NCBI GenBank assembly: GCA_004208945.1
Contig: SGPE01000021.1
Span: 1 to 64,000, forward strand
DNA length: 64,000 nucleotides
Origin: Pseudoalteromonas sp. CO133X
GTDB taxonomy: Bacteria; Pseudomonadota; Gammaproteobacteria; Enterobacterales; Alteromonadaceae
Direction of reading: 5' to 3'
Positions 46,621 to 56,370 of this stretch are shown in pieces (within the stretch, counting starts at the first letter, position 1; each line of letters opens with the position of its first letter). The notes under the pieces are model-generated. The model saw nothing but the letters and a program-made list of their open reading frames with translations, had not been told where the DNA came from and ran no database searches. The position numbers and the translations under genes are program-made.

Positions 46621-47410
46621 AAATCCAATTAGCTATATCAATAAATTGTTGTAAAGACAGGCTTTCTGCACGAAGCGTGATATCAATGCCAATACTTGTG
46701 AGCTCTTCAGCTGTAAGTAGGTTTGATAAACTGTTACGTAATGTTTTACGGCGTTGATTAAATGCTTCTAAACAGACTGTATTTAATAGTTTGGTACTTT
46801 TTGCACTACGTTGCTCAGGCTTTTTAGGGATTAAACGGATGACCGCTGAGTCAACTTTAGGCGCAGGTTTAAAGCACTCTGGCGGAACATCAATCACTGG
46901 CATTGCGTGGCAATAGTACTGGGTCATCACACTTAAACGACCAAATGCTTTGCTACCAGGGCCTGCTACCATGCGCTTCACCACTTCTTTTTGTAGCATG
47001 AAGTGCATATGTTCAACATTGTCTGCAAATTCAAATAGATGAAAGAGTAGCGGCGTTGAGACGTTATAAGGCAAGTTACCAAAAATTTTCAGCTTTTCAT
47101 CTGCTTTTATCAAAGAACTAAAGTCGAACTTCATGGCATCACCTTGATGCACAGTTAACTTAGGTCCTAAAAAAGGGTGACTGGTTAAACGCTCGGCTAG
47201 ATCTTTATCTAGTTCAACAACAGTTAAATGGCCGCTTAGCTCAGCCACAGGCTCAGTAATAGCCCCAAGGCCTGGGCCGATTTCTACTAAATTGTCTTCA
47301 GGTTTAGGATCAATAGCCGTGACTATTTTGTCGATGATCATGTCATCATTTAAAAAGTTTTGACCAAAACGCTTACGGGCGCGATGTCCTAAATGTACTT
47401 TATCTGTCAT
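46604..47410 (-). CDS. rsmA: 16S rRNA (adenine1518-N6/adenine1519-N6)-dimethyltransferase
   Basis: 268 aa. [23 protein letters not shown] (SAM site) and [12 protein letters not shown] (the catalytic NLPY) are typical of RsmA/KsgA. It dimethylates two adenines near the 3' end of 16S rRNA; loss gives kasugamycin resistance. Overlaps pdxA by 4 bp and apaG by 17 bp. Confidence 0.97.
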   Translation of the reverse strand: MTDKVHLGHRARKRFGQNFLNDDMIIDKIVTAIDPKPEDNLVEIGPGLGAITEPVAELSGHLTVVELDKDLAERLTSHPFLGPKLTVHQGDAMKFDFSSLIKADEKLKIFGNLPYNVSTPLLFHLFEFADNVEHMHFMLQKEVVKRMVAGPGSKAFGRLSVMTQYYCHAMPVIDVPPECFKPAPKVDSAVIRLIPKKPEQRSAKSTKLLNTVCLEAFNQRRKTLRNSLSNLLTAEELTSIGIDITLRAESLSLQQFIDIANWIYDNKQ

Positions 47411-48399
47411 TGATTTTGTGCTTTTTCATGGGCGAGCTTAATCGCTTCGCGGATTGCTAATTCAAAACTACCCACATCAGCTGTACCAGTTCCAGCGAGA
47501 TCGAGAGCTGTACCATGATCGACTGATGTGCGAATAAATGGCAATCCAAGGGTGATGTTAACTGAATTGCCGAAACCTTTGTATTTTAGCACAGGTAATC
47601 CCTGATCGTGATACATTGCGAGTACCGCGTCTGCCTGAGATAAATATTTATCTTGGAAAAGGGTATCGGCGGGTAATGGCCCTATTAAGTTCATACCTTG
47701 ATTATTTAAAAGCTCAAGTGTTGGTGTTATCGTTTCGATTTCTTCACGGCCTAGGTGGCCATCTTCACCTGCATGCGGGTTTAAACCGCACACTAAGATA
47801 CGTGGCTTTTCGATTCCAAACTTGGTTTGTAAATCATGGTTTAAAATTGTGGCGACCTTGCTCAGACGTTCTACTGTAATTGCTCGCGATACATAAGCCA
47901 GTGGTATATGCGTGGTAACAAGCGCAACACGCAAGCCCTCAGTGGCTAATAGCATAACAACATCGGCGGTATTTGATTGCTGAGCAAAGTACTCAGTGTG
48001 ACCACTAAATGAGATCCCCGCTTTATTGATAATACCTTTATGCACGGGGCCAGTGACTACAGCAGCAAAGGTGCCATCCATGTTTTTTTCGCTGGCTATA
48101 CGTAATGTGTCTAAGACATACTGTCCGTTGGCATCATTTAACACGCCAACTTCAACCTCTGCACCAAGATCAACTTGATGTAAATAAACACTCCCTGCAG
48201 GAGCCGTTGTTGGCGCTTGATTTTCATCAAACTTAATTAGGTCGATTGATAATCCTAGTTGCTTAGCGCGCTCTTTTAAAAGCGCGCCGTCAGCGATCAC
48301 AACCAGTTGAGCATCCCATTGATGTTGAGCTAGTTTTATAAGTAAATCTGGGCCTATGCCAGCAGGCTCACCTGGGGTTATTGCTACTCTAATTGTCAT
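47407..48399 (-). CDS. pdxA: 4-hydroxythreonine-4-phosphate dehydrogenase PdxA
   Basis: 330 aa. [13 protein letters not shown] at the start, metal-ligand His residues in [22 protein letters not shown] and MYHDQGLP, as in E. coli PdxA. It oxidises 4-phosphohydroxy-L-threonine for pyridoxal phosphate synthesis. Sits 5 bp after surA in the operon. Confidence 0.97.
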   Translation of the reverse strand: MTIRVAITPGEPAGIGPDLLIKLAQHQWDAQLVVIADGALLKERAKQLGLSIDLIKFDENQAPTTAPAGSVYLHQVDLGAEVEVGVLNDANGQYVLDTLRIASEKNMDGTFAAVVTGPVHKGIINKAGISFSGHTEYFAQQSNTADVVMLLATEGLRVALVTTHIPLAYVSRAITVERLSKVATILNHDLQTKFGIEKPRILVCGLNPHAGEDGHLGREEIETITPTLELLNNQGMNLIGPLPADTLFQDKYLSQADAVLAMYHDQGLPVLKYKGFGNSVNITLGLPFIRTSVDHGTALDLAGTGTADVGSFELAIREAIKLAHEKAQNQ

Positions 48400-48404
48400 G
48401 ACGT

Positions 48405-49697
48405 TTATTCTGCCGGAAAGATATCAACATGGGCTTGTTCACGCATTTCTTGCTGCCAGTTGAAGCTTTCTTCTTTAAATTTACGGTTAAACAGTAATTG
48501 GTGAGCACGGTTACGTTTTGCCAGCTCTGTTTTGTCTGCTACGCGTTTGCCCAAAAGTTGTACAATGTGCCAACCGAACTGTGTTCTAAATGGTTCACTG
48601 ATTTCATCTTTTTCTAATGAAAGAAGTGTATTTTTAAACTCAGGTACATAGGTACTTGGATCAGTCCAGTCGTACTCGCCACCTTTTAATGCTGAACCAG
48701 GGTCTTCAGAGTATTCTTTTGCTAGCTCTGCAAAGTCAGCTTTGCCTTCACGTAGCTCTTTTGCAAAGCCTTTTAGCATATCACGGGCTTTCTCTTCACT
48801 TAAGATGATTGAAGGCTTGATAAGAATATGGCGAGAGCGTACTTCTGTTGTTTCAACAACTTGGCGTCCACGTACGTCTTGAACTTTAATTATATGAAAG
48901 CCTGCGCCTGAGCGAAGTGGGCCAACAATATCGTCTTTTTTATGGCCTTTTACTGCCTCAGCAAAAAGAGAGGGCATTTCATTGATGCTCATCCAGCCTA
49001 GTTGACCACCTTCAAGTGCTTTTGAGCCACTTGATGATGAAATTGCAATACGCTTGAATTCTTTACCATCTTCTAAGAACTCGATGACTTTATCAGCACG
49101 AGTTTTTGCGCTCGCAATTTCATCAGGTGTTGCATCACTTGGGATATCAATCAAGATATGACCGATGTCATACTCTTCGGCATTTTTACCCTGAGTTTCC
49201 ATGATTTTTAAAAGGTTATCGATTTCTTGTGGGCTAATATAAATTCGGCGATCTACATTGGCACGCATCACTTGCTGGGTTGTTATTTCTTTACGGATTT
49301 CTTCGCGATAAGCAGGGAAACTTTCACCTGACGCTTCTATCGTGCGACGTAAATCAGCGATGCTGCCGCCTTGCTCACGCGCCATGTTTTCGAGAGTTTG
49401 ATCAAGTTGTGAATCAGAAATCTCAAGACCCATACGCTCGGCAAGTTGCATCATAAGCGCTTGGTTTACTAAACGCTCAATTGCTTGAATACGCAGGGTG
49501 TCATCAGAAGGAAGCTCTTGGCCTTGTTCTGCTGCTTGCGCTTTAACACGGTTAATAATTGTGTCGACTTCACTTTGTAAAATTACGCCTTGGTTAACCA
49601 CGCCAACTACTTTGTCAATTTCGACAGGCTTGGCGAAGACACTTTGGCATAGGCCAACTGTTAATAATGCAGATGCAAATAATTTTTTAAAATTCAT
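48405..49697 (-). CDS. surA: Periplasmic chaperone and peptidyl-prolyl isomerase SurA
   Basis: 430 aa. Signal peptide ending at VFAKP. N-terminal SurA domain (about 24-165), two parvulin domains (about 170-275 and 282-385, each with a GGQLGW or GGEYDW motif) and a C-terminal helix region. It guides outer-membrane porins and LptD to the BAM complex. Located 36 bp after lptD, its main client. Confidence 0.97.
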   Translation of the reverse strand: MNFKKLFASALLTVGLCQSVFAKPVEIDKVVGVVNQGVILQSEVDTIINRVKAQAAEQGQELPSDDTLRIQAIERLVNQALMMQLAERMGLEISDSQLDQTLENMAREQGGSIADLRRTIEASGESFPAYREEIRKEITTQQVMRANVDRRIYISPQEIDNLLKIMETQGKNAEEYDIGHILIDIPSDATPDEIASAKTRADKVIEFLEDGKEFKRIAISSSSGSKALEGGQLGWMSINEMPSLFAEAVKGHKKDDIVGPLRSGAGFHIIKVQDVRGRQVVETTEVRSRHILIKPSIILSEEKARDMLKGFAKELREGKADFAELAKEYSEDPGSALKGGEYDWTDPSTYVPEFKNTLLSLEKDEISEPFRTQFGWHIVQLLGKRVADKTELAKRNRAHQLLFNRKFKEESFNWQQEMREQAHVDIFPAE

Positions 49698-49733
49698 ATT
49701 TTTTCTAATACTCTTGCTAATAGTACTGCGGTA

Positions 49734-51980
49734 CTAGTTATTAAGAAAATACGGTCTACGATAGCCAAAAATACCTTGTTGTAATAATTTTTGCGCATCA
49801 TAACGGCTTTTACTTCCAAGCCCTTTTAATACAATATTAAAACCAATACTGGTATCAAAAGTAGCTTGTTCTTGGCCTATCGCTTGATTCAAATCAGTTT
49901 CGATTTGGCGACGGCCTGTAATTTGAAACGCCCAACAGCACGATTCATACTGAAGACCGGTGAAAACTTCAATACTACGACCACTTTCTAAATCGCGGTG
50001 GTAGCTACCAACAAATTGCCAATCTCTAGTTAGTGGAATACTCGTAAATAAACCAACTTGTTCGATTGTATTGCCTGAGACATCATTTGCATAGCGATGG
50101 TTCAATTGTACAAGCTGTTTATCATCACCTTTATAATCTAATGTGACATTAGATTGGATGATTTCTTTACCGTCGGTGTCATATTGAATACCACCAGACA
50201 AATACCAGCGACGGTGCCAATGTAACATGGTTTGCGCTGCAAACAAGGCATTGTAATTGGTATCTGTGCCTAATCCTTGAGATGTTGGTTTTGCTTCGTC
50301 GCTTAAATAGAATATTTGACCCGCACTAAAATTAAAGACTTCTTCATTATCGCTACTAAATAAACGCGTTGTTGCACCGAGTGTAAATTGGTTCGCTGTT
50401 GCAATGCGATCGATACCTGAAAAGCGGCGATCTCGAAACAACCCAAAAAAGTCATCTTGTAATTTAGTGGTATCGTACAGGCCAATATTTGATTGGTCTT
50501 TATTTGGTGTATACAAATATTGAATCTGTGGCTCTAGAGTTTGTATACCGTCTTTAAAGAAAAAAGCGGTTTCACGTTCAAAGTTTAGTTGGCTGTATAA
50601 GCGAACTTTTGGCAGGGTACGTGTGACTTTTTCATCAAAATTAGTACCGCTCAAATCACCATGCTGATTATATTCTGTATGCAGTAAACTGACCTCAGAT
50701 AAAAACGACCATGCATATTCTTGATAACCTAAGCTTGCTTTGGGCTCAATGTGAAGACGGCTTGCTTCATCAATCACAGCATTATCATTGGTGAAATAGC
50801 TTAATTCGCCATCAAGGGTCAAATCGACACCATAAAAATCGTAGGCATCAGTTTGCGAGAAACTGATTTGTGGTAAGGCGGCGTATGAATCTTTATGATC
50901 TCCCAATACCTCAAAGCTTTGTAATTTGATATTGGTGCGCCATGTTTCTCCTAAATGCGTCAAAGAACCTGTGCGGTAAAGCTGAGTATCTGTGCGCGTT
51001 GCATAGCTTGAATTTAAATCTGTTAGGTAATTATCATCACTGACGTTAGTTACATCGATTGCACCACGCCAATTTTCGCCAAAGTAGCTTTGTTGTTGCC
51101 AGTGGAATAAATAACGTGAGTCAACATTCGGCTCTTCGTCATCTTTATCTAAGTATTCGACGGCAACTAAGCCATTGTTATGTTCAGTCAGATAGCGGAA
51201 CTCACCAATCATCTGTAAACCACGTTTAGACATATAACGTGGGGTAATAGTCGCATCGTAATTTGGCGCTATATTCCAGTAATAAGGGGTGATGGTTTCA
51301 ATACCGTAACGGCCTGAGCTTGAGAAGTTTGGTGTGAGTAAACCTGACTTACGGCGATCATCTAACGGGAACGTAAAATACGGTAAGTATAAAACGGGCG
51401 TATCAAACACACGCAGAACTGTATTATGGGTTTCGCCCCAGCCATCATCACTTGATAGATCAATTTTATCAGCTTCGATTGTCCACACGGGTGTTTCACC
51501 AGGGCAGGTAGTAAAGCTTGCGTTCATCAGGTTTAGGCCAGACTGGTTAACCGTTAGTTTTTCTGCACCACCATGACCAAGTTGGTCGGTGAGCTTATAG
51601 TCTGCACCCAGTAAGCTTAACTCTGAATTATTTAAATCAGCATTGAGCCCCGAGCTGTTAATTTGGCTTACCTTATCGCGATAGACGATAGGCCCAGTTG
51701 CATTAAGTAGACCACGTTGTTTGTCAATCAGTGCACTTTGTGCGGACAAATTCATCGTTAGGGTGTTAATATCTACGTTGCCGGTAAATTCTGCGCTTTG
51801 GGTGCCCAATAGTTCAATATCATCAGATTTGATATCGATCATATTAAGTTCAAGGCCTGGGAGCGGTTGCCAAGCTCTGGTTTGCATTGAAGTGCCACAA
51901 AAATTGTGTGTCAGTTCAGTTTCGGCGAACGATGGTGCGCTAAGTACGCTTAGCATCATTATGCCCCAGGTTTTGCTCAT
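49734..51980 (-). CDS. lptD: LPS-assembly outer-membrane protein LptD
   Basis: 748 aa. Signal peptide ending near APSFAE, a periplasmic jellyroll (about 45-200) and a 26-strand barrel (about 205-748). Disulfide cysteines match the E. coli pattern: Cys28, one near residue 159 (TTCPGE), and an adjacent pair near 681-682 (YESCCWAF). It inserts LPS into the outer leaflet with LptE. First gene of the operon and divergent from amgK by about 100 bp. Confidence 0.97.
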   Translation of the reverse strand: MSKTWGIMMLSVLSAPSFAETELTHNFCGTSMQTRAWQPLPGLELNMIDIKSDDIELLGTQSAEFTGNVDINTLTMNLSAQSALIDKQRGLLNATGPIVYRDKVSQINSSGLNADLNNSELSLLGADYKLTDQLGHGGAEKLTVNQSGLNLMNASFTTCPGETPVWTIEADKIDLSSDDGWGETHNTVLRVFDTPVLYLPYFTFPLDDRRKSGLLTPNFSSSGRYGIETITPYYWNIAPNYDATITPRYMSKRGLQMIGEFRYLTEHNNGLVAVEYLDKDDEEPNVDSRYLFHWQQQSYFGENWRGAIDVTNVSDDNYLTDLNSSYATRTDTQLYRTGSLTHLGETWRTNIKLQSFEVLGDHKDSYAALPQISFSQTDAYDFYGVDLTLDGELSYFTNDNAVIDEASRLHIEPKASLGYQEYAWSFLSEVSLLHTEYNQHGDLSGTNFDEKVTRTLPKVRLYSQLNFERETAFFFKDGIQTLEPQIQYLYTPNKDQSNIGLYDTTKLQDDFFGLFRDRRFSGIDRIATANQFTLGATTRLFSSDNEEVFNFSAGQIFYLSDEAKPTSQGLGTDTNYNALFAAQTMLHWHRRWYLSGGIQYDTDGKEIIQSNVTLDYKGDDKQLVQLNHRYANDVSGNTIEQVGLFTSIPLTRDWQFVGSYHRDLESGRSIEVFTGLQYESCCWAFQITGRRQIETDLNQAIGQEQATFDTSIGFNIVLKGLGSKSRYDAQKLLQQGIFGYRRPYFLNN

Positions 51981-52083
51981 TTAATGACCTTAATGCTCTT
52001 TGGTTGGATATAAGCTAGACATAATAAAGGAAAACAATGGCAAATACAGTAATTGACTTAGTGAAAAATAGATATCTTACTAA

Positions 52084-53085
52084 ATGAATCGTTATAAAAG
52101 TTTACAGCAGTTTTTAAATCCTCACTTTAAAGAGGATGAATATCAGTTAGCCGCCATTACTGGTGATGCAAGTTTTCGCCGCTATTTTCGTGTAAATACG
52201 GGCGATCATAGCTATATCGTCATGGATTCAGACCCAAATAAATTAGATAACACACCTTATATTGAACTTAATAAAGTGTTTTCTAAGCATGGCTTTAAAT
52301 TACCAAAAATTCTTCAAGCAGACGAGAAGCAAGGGTTTTTCTTATTAAGTGACTTAGGTAATACACACTTAGCTGATTTACTGGGCGATAATGATCGCAC
52401 CTCACACTATAAACACTTAATAAAATTAAATGCGCAATGGGCTCAAATCCCGCCAGCCCAGCATATGAAAGTATTTGATAGTGAATTTTTACAGTTTGAA
52501 CTAAGCATATTTAAAGAATGGTTAGTCGATGCATTTATTGGTTACACGATGCTGGATGAGCAGCAAAGCATGTGGCAGCGAGTATGTGAGTTACTAATAA
52601 ATAATGCCCTTGAACAACCTAAAGTAACAGTGCACCGTGACTTTCACAGCCGTAATATTATGCGTACCGGCCAGCAGTGGGCGATTATTGATTATCAAGA
52701 CGCAGTGCAAGGACCTGTTTGCTACGATCTCGTATCTTTATTAAGAGATTGCTATTTTCAATTACCAGAAAAAGAACTCGACTATTTATTACACTATGCT
52801 TATGACGAGTTTATCGCGCAGCAACTTATCAATGACGTACCATTTTCAGCGTTTAAACGCTGGTTTGATTTAACCGGTGTGCAACGTCACTTAAAAGCCG
52901 CAGGTATATTTTGCCGCTTAAAATTACGCGATGCTAAGTCAGGTTATTTGAATAATGTACTGCCCACCCTTAAATACATTAGCAGCGTAAGTAAAGAATA
53001 CCCTGAGCTTGAAACATTAAGTGAGTGGATGGAAACAATCATTATTCCTTTAACTGAAAAGCGATTAGCGGTAGAGATAAAATGA
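52084..53085 (+). CDS. amgK: N-acetylmuramate/N-acetylglucosamine anomeric kinase AmgK
   Basis: 333 aa, aminoglycoside-phosphotransferase fold. VHRDFHSRNIM is the catalytic Brenner motif and AIIDYQDAVQGP the metal-binding DFG-like site. In Pseudomonas AmgK phosphorylates the anomeric hydroxyl of MurNAc, and MurU makes UDP-MurNAc from it. The 4-bp overlap with murU and the place beside lptD are as in Pseudomonas. This identification rests on both sequence pattern and pairing. Confidence 0.9.
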   Translation: MNRYKSLQQFLNPHFKEDEYQLAAITGDASFRRYFRVNTGDHSYIVMDSDPNKLDNTPYIELNKVFSKHGFKLPKILQADEKQGFFLLSDLGNTHLADLLGDNDRTSHYKHLIKLNAQWAQIPPAQHMKVFDSEFLQFELSIFKEWLVDAFIGYTMLDEQQSMWQRVCELLINNALEQPKVTVHRDFHSRNIMRTGQQWAIIDYQDAVQGPVCYDLVSLLRDCYFQLPEKELDYLLHYAYDEFIAQQLINDVPFSAFKRWFDLTGVQRHLKAAGIFCRLKLRDAKSGYLNNVLPTLKYISSVSKEYPELETLSEWMETIIIPLTEKRLAVEIK

Positions 53086-53747
53086 AAGCAATGATTTTAG
53101 CTGCAGGACGTGGCAAGCGGATGATGCCACTGACCGAGCACCTACCAAAGCCAATGCTCAAGGTTGCTAATAAGCCATTACTTGAGCACCATATTAATAA
53201 TTTACGCCAAGCAGGTATTGTCGATATTGTCATTAATCTTGCGTGGCAAGGCGATAAAATAAAAAGTCACTTTGGTGATGGAACTGCTTTTGGTGTGAAT
53301 ATTCAGTACAGCCAAGAGCCCGAAGGCGGGCTTGAAACCGCTGGGGGAATTATCCACGCGCTTCCTTTGCTTGGGGAGCAGTTTGTGGTGATAAATGGTG
53401 ATGTATTTTCTGATTATGATGTTAGCTCATTAACTCAGCTACATTTGCACTCTGGTGAGGCGCATATCGTACTGGTTGAAAACCCAAGCCATAACCTTGC
53501 AGGAGACTTTGCGTTGAGCCATATGAGCCCTGAGAGTCAGAAGTATACATTTTCTGGAATTAGCCGATATCATAGTGACTTTTTTAAAGACCTTGCTGCT
53601 GGCGTGCTTGCGTTAGGTCCTATTTTACGTGAGAGACTAGCTGAACATCGCGTGTCAACTGAGCTGTATATTGGTCAATGGAATGATATTGGCACGCCAG
53701 CTAGGCTCGATGAGTTAAATCAGCGCTTAGCTGTTCAAGATTTTTAA
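53082..53747 (+). CDS. murU: N-acetylmuramate alpha-1-phosphate uridylyltransferase MurU
   Basis: 221 aa. Nucleotidyltransferase signature MILAAGRGKRMMPLTEHLPK, substrate segment GLETAGGIIHALPLL, and VINGDVFSDYD with the metal-binding Asp. It makes UDP-MurNAc from MurNAc-1-phosphate, a salvage route that bypasses MurA and so gives intrinsic fosfomycin tolerance in Pseudomonas. The ATG overlaps the amgK stop. Confidence 0.92.
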   Translation: MKAMILAAGRGKRMMPLTEHLPKPMLKVANKPLLEHHINNLRQAGIVDIVINLAWQGDKIKSHFGDGTAFGVNIQYSQEPEGGLETAGGIIHALPLLGEQFVVINGDVFSDYDVSSLTQLHLHSGEAHIVLVENPSHNLAGDFALSHMSPESQKYTFSGISRYHSDFFKDLAAGVLALGPILRERLAEHRVSTELYIGQWNDIGTPARLDELNQRLAVQDF

Positions 53748-53762
53748 GAGGATGTATTGACG

Positions 53763-54623
53763 ATGTGGGGAAAAGTACTGGGTTTTTGTTTTGGCTTTAT
53801 GTTTGGAAAATTCATAGGTGCTTTACTCGGTTTATACCTTGGTCATATGTTTGATCGCAGCTTAAAACAAGACTTTGATAAAGCGGGGGGCTTTTCAGGT
53901 TTGTTTAAAGGCGATGATATTAACGAACGCCAAGCACTGTTCTTCTCGAGTTGTTTTGCTGTGATGGGGCACATTGCTAAATCAAACGGTCGAGTAAGTG
54001 AAACTCACATTCGTGCCGCTAGTTTGTTTATGGATGAGATGAACTTGTCTGGTGATGAGCGTCGCGAAGCACAAGATGCGTTTCGAAGTGGTAAAGAAAG
54101 TGACTTTTCACTAAAAGAAACGGTTCATGATTTTAAAGAGCGTTTCGCCCGCCGCCATGACTTATTACAACTATTTTTAGAAATACAAATTCAAATGGCG
54201 TTTTCCGATGGTCACCTTGCAGAGCAAGAAAAGCAATTATTGCAAGAAGTGAGCAAACAATTAGGAATATCTCGTACTCAGTTTTCATTTTTACTTAAAC
54301 GTTATCAAGCCGAGTTTGCATTTCGTCAGCAACAACAACGCTTTTATGAGCAGCAAAATCAACAACGCAACACGCACAATGAGCAACAAGGCCATCGAGT
54401 GCCACCGAATAATGGCATGAACCGTGCCCAAGCCTTAGCATTACTTGGATTAAGCAATGATGCAACTTCGCGTGATATCAAAGTTGCGTATCGAAAGCTC
54501 ATGGCGCAGCATCACCCAGATAAGCTTGTGTCACAGGGTCTACCAAAACATATGATGGAAGTCGCAGTAAAGAAAAGTCAGGATATTCAAGCTGCGTACG
54601 AATATTTAAAAAAGGCGGCGTAG
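53763..54623 (+). CDS. djlA: Membrane co-chaperone DjlA
   Basis: 286 aa from the ATG at 53763; a TTG at 53757, nearer the AGAGGA ribosome site, is an alternative. A glycine-rich N-terminal membrane helix (WGKVLGFCFGFMFGKFIGAL) is followed by a TerB-like helical region (about 55-175), a Gln-rich linker (about 190-218) and a C-terminal J domain with YRKLMAQHHPDKL (HPD motif). It stimulates DnaK at the membrane. In E. coli djlA sits beside lptD; here amgK-murU lie between. Confidence 0.94.
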   Translation: MWGKVLGFCFGFMFGKFIGALLGLYLGHMFDRSLKQDFDKAGGFSGLFKGDDINERQALFFSSCFAVMGHIAKSNGRVSETHIRAASLFMDEMNLSGDERREAQDAFRSGKESDFSLKETVHDFKERFARRHDLLQLFLEIQIQMAFSDGHLAEQEKQLLQEVSKQLGISRTQFSFLLKRYQAEFAFRQQQQRFYEQQNQQRNTHNEQQGHRVPPNNGMNRAQALALLGLSNDATSRDIKVAYRKLMAQHHPDKLVSQGLPKHMMEVAVKKSQDIQAAYEYLKKAA

Positions 54624-55499
54624 AAAGCCGTCTACCTCTTTGAGCAGCCGCTCGTGTTGCTCAGGCTCAGTGGGTAAGCCAAATAATTCTCTTTGACGAT
54701 AATCGTACTTTGCATGGCGTTTTACCCAGCGCTTTCGCTCATGAGCACTGTGTATTATGTCTTGATTCCCTTCACTGTAAAATATATCCAGTAGCGGTGG
54801 ACTGATTGTCGATAGTGTTGCGTTAAGGTGTTGATTACGCTCACTATTAGGTAAATAACCACTTAGGCTGATGAATGCGTTCACACTGGTATTTGGAAAG
54901 CTAGCGTAATGTTCAATTAATAGCCCCGCGCTGGCACCCTGTGCAAGGACGATAATAGCCCCTTGTTCATCTAAGGCATTATTATAGAGCGCATTAAAGC
55001 GAGTAATTAGTTTGAGCTTATAGTCATTGAGTACAGCATCACTAATTGTCGGAGTTGCAGAGACAAAGTGAGGGGGTTGCTCTTTTGGCTCTGTTGATTC
55101 TGTCGTAGTGTCACTTTGCGTATCGCTTGATTGTGTATCAGTGTCAGCAGGATGCCAATCTATATCAGGCATCGTCATGGCAAGAGTTGCATAACCTAAG
55201 TCATTAAGCTGTTTACGTAGAAAGTTTAGGCCTGTATTACTGGTAGGCGGATGCTGCCAATCTGGAATAATTAAAACCACACCTCGTTGAGTGGCAGCCA
55301 TCGATTGACGATAAAGACTGATAAACTCATCATCACCAGCAAGCAAGGTACGTACCTCACCATCAGGAATAAAGCGTTGAATATCGTTACTAACGATACT
55401 TGACCAAGGTGTTGGTTGAATGAAGTCGAGTGCACTTACATTGCTTATAAACGCAAAACTAGTGGCGTAAAGTAATGTATTTAATACTCTTAAAGTCAT
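54606..55499 (-). CDS. DUF3530 family protein, alpha/beta-hydrolase-like
   Basis: 297 aa. N-terminal signal peptide ending near SNVSALDF. Hydrolase-like features are RGVVLIIPDWQHPP, a loop VLAQGASAGLL that replaces the usual GxSxG (reads GASAG), and a Ser/Thr/Asp-rich low-complexity insert at about 117-145 (TDTQSSDTQSDTTTE). Envelope localisation is likely; no substrate is known. The 3' end overlaps djlA by 18 bp, convergent. Confidence 0.75.
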   Translation of the reverse strand: MTLRVLNTLLYATSFAFISNVSALDFIQPTPWSSIVSNDIQRFIPDGEVRTLLAGDDEFISLYRQSMAATQRGVVLIIPDWQHPPTSNTGLNFLRKQLNDLGYATLAMTMPDIDWHPADTDTQSSDTQSDTTTESTEPKEQPPHFVSATPTISDAVLNDYKLKLITRFNALYNNALDEQGAIIVLAQGASAGLLIEHYASFPNTSVNAFISLSGYLPNSERNQHLNATLSTISPPLLDIFYSEGNQDIIHSAHERKRWVKRHAKYDYRQRELFGLPTEPEQHERLLKEVDGFLRRLF

Positions 55500-55567
55500 G
55501 CCGATACCCTAACTGAAGTCTAATTAGACTATCGGCACCTCATGCTAAATATTTAGCAATATTATTG

Positions 55568-56221
55568 TTAAAACTCAGGCGTGGCTTCAAAAACCATTTC
55601 TTTACCACTGACAGGGTGAGCCAAGCTGAGCATTTCTGCATGCAGTTGCAGCCTTGGCGCCATCGCTAATGCTGCTGGGTGGGCGTACAGTCTATCCCCT
55701 AAAATAGGATGACCTAAAGACAGCATGTGAACACGTAATTGATGTGAGCGACCAGTAATAGGGGTGAGCTCTACGCGAGTTGCATTGTCTTCATGCTCAA
55801 GCACTTTAAAGTGGGTTAGTGAAGGTTTGCCATTGTCATGGTCAACCATTTGCTTTGGACGGTTAGGCCAGTCACAAATAAGTGGTAAATCCACTGAGCC
55901 AGTTTGTTGTTCGAGTTTACCAAACACGCGTGCAATATAGCGTTTAGCGGTTTTTCTATCTTGAAATTGCATGCTTAAGTTACGATGCGCTTCTTTGTGC
56001 ATTGCTAAGCAAATAATTCCCGAGGTTGCCATATCTAAGCGGTGTACAATTTTTGCTGTTGGAAATACGCGATTAACCCGTGCAATTAGGCAGTCGGCGT
56101 GTTTTGGATCTTTCCCTGGTACAGTGAGTAAGCCGCTTGGTTTATTCACAATAAGCAAGTCATCGTCTTGATAAACAATACTTAAATAAGGTGTCATTGG
56201 GGGATTATAATTGAGTAACAC
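55568..56221 (-). CDS. rluA: Dual-specificity pseudouridine synthase RluA (23S rRNA 746 / tRNA 32)
   Basis: 217 aa with a GTG start at 56221; GAGG lies 7 bp upstream, and the NYNPP motif of E. coli RluA is present right after the start, which supports this over an internal ATG. Catalytic Asp is in HRLDMATSGI; PLICDWPNRPKQ and GRSHQLRVHM are conserved. In E. coli the order rapA-rluA-djlA-lptD is the same apart from the inserted genes here. Confidence 0.95.
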   Translation of the reverse strand: MLLNYNPPMTPYLSIVYQDDDLLIVNKPSGLLTVPGKDPKHADCLIARVNRVFPTAKIVHRLDMATSGIICLAMHKEAHRNLSMQFQDRKTAKRYIARVFGKLEQQTGSVDLPLICDWPNRPKQMVDHDNGKPSLTHFKVLEHEDNATRVELTPITGRSHQLRVHMLSLGHPILGDRLYAHPAALAMAPRLQLHAEMLSLAHPVSGKEMVFEATPEF

Positions 56222-56317
56222 AACCAGCCTCGATGATTTTCTAGAGCGCTATTTTAAAGGAGCTGAGAGAGTTACACAAATGTTGATGGTAGCGCTTCGG
56301 AAGGTAATTCCACGTTC

Positions 56318-56349
56318 ATAAAAAAACGCGATGTGAAAGCACACCGCGT
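56318..56349 (-). terminator. Terminator of rapA
   Basis: Read on the minus strand: ACGCGGTGTG / CACATCGCGT (one mismatch) with a short loop, then a T run (plus-strand A run 56318-56326). It lies 22 bp past the rapA stop. Confidence 0.82.
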
Positions 56350-56370
56350 CTATGATTGTCAGCCTAAAGC

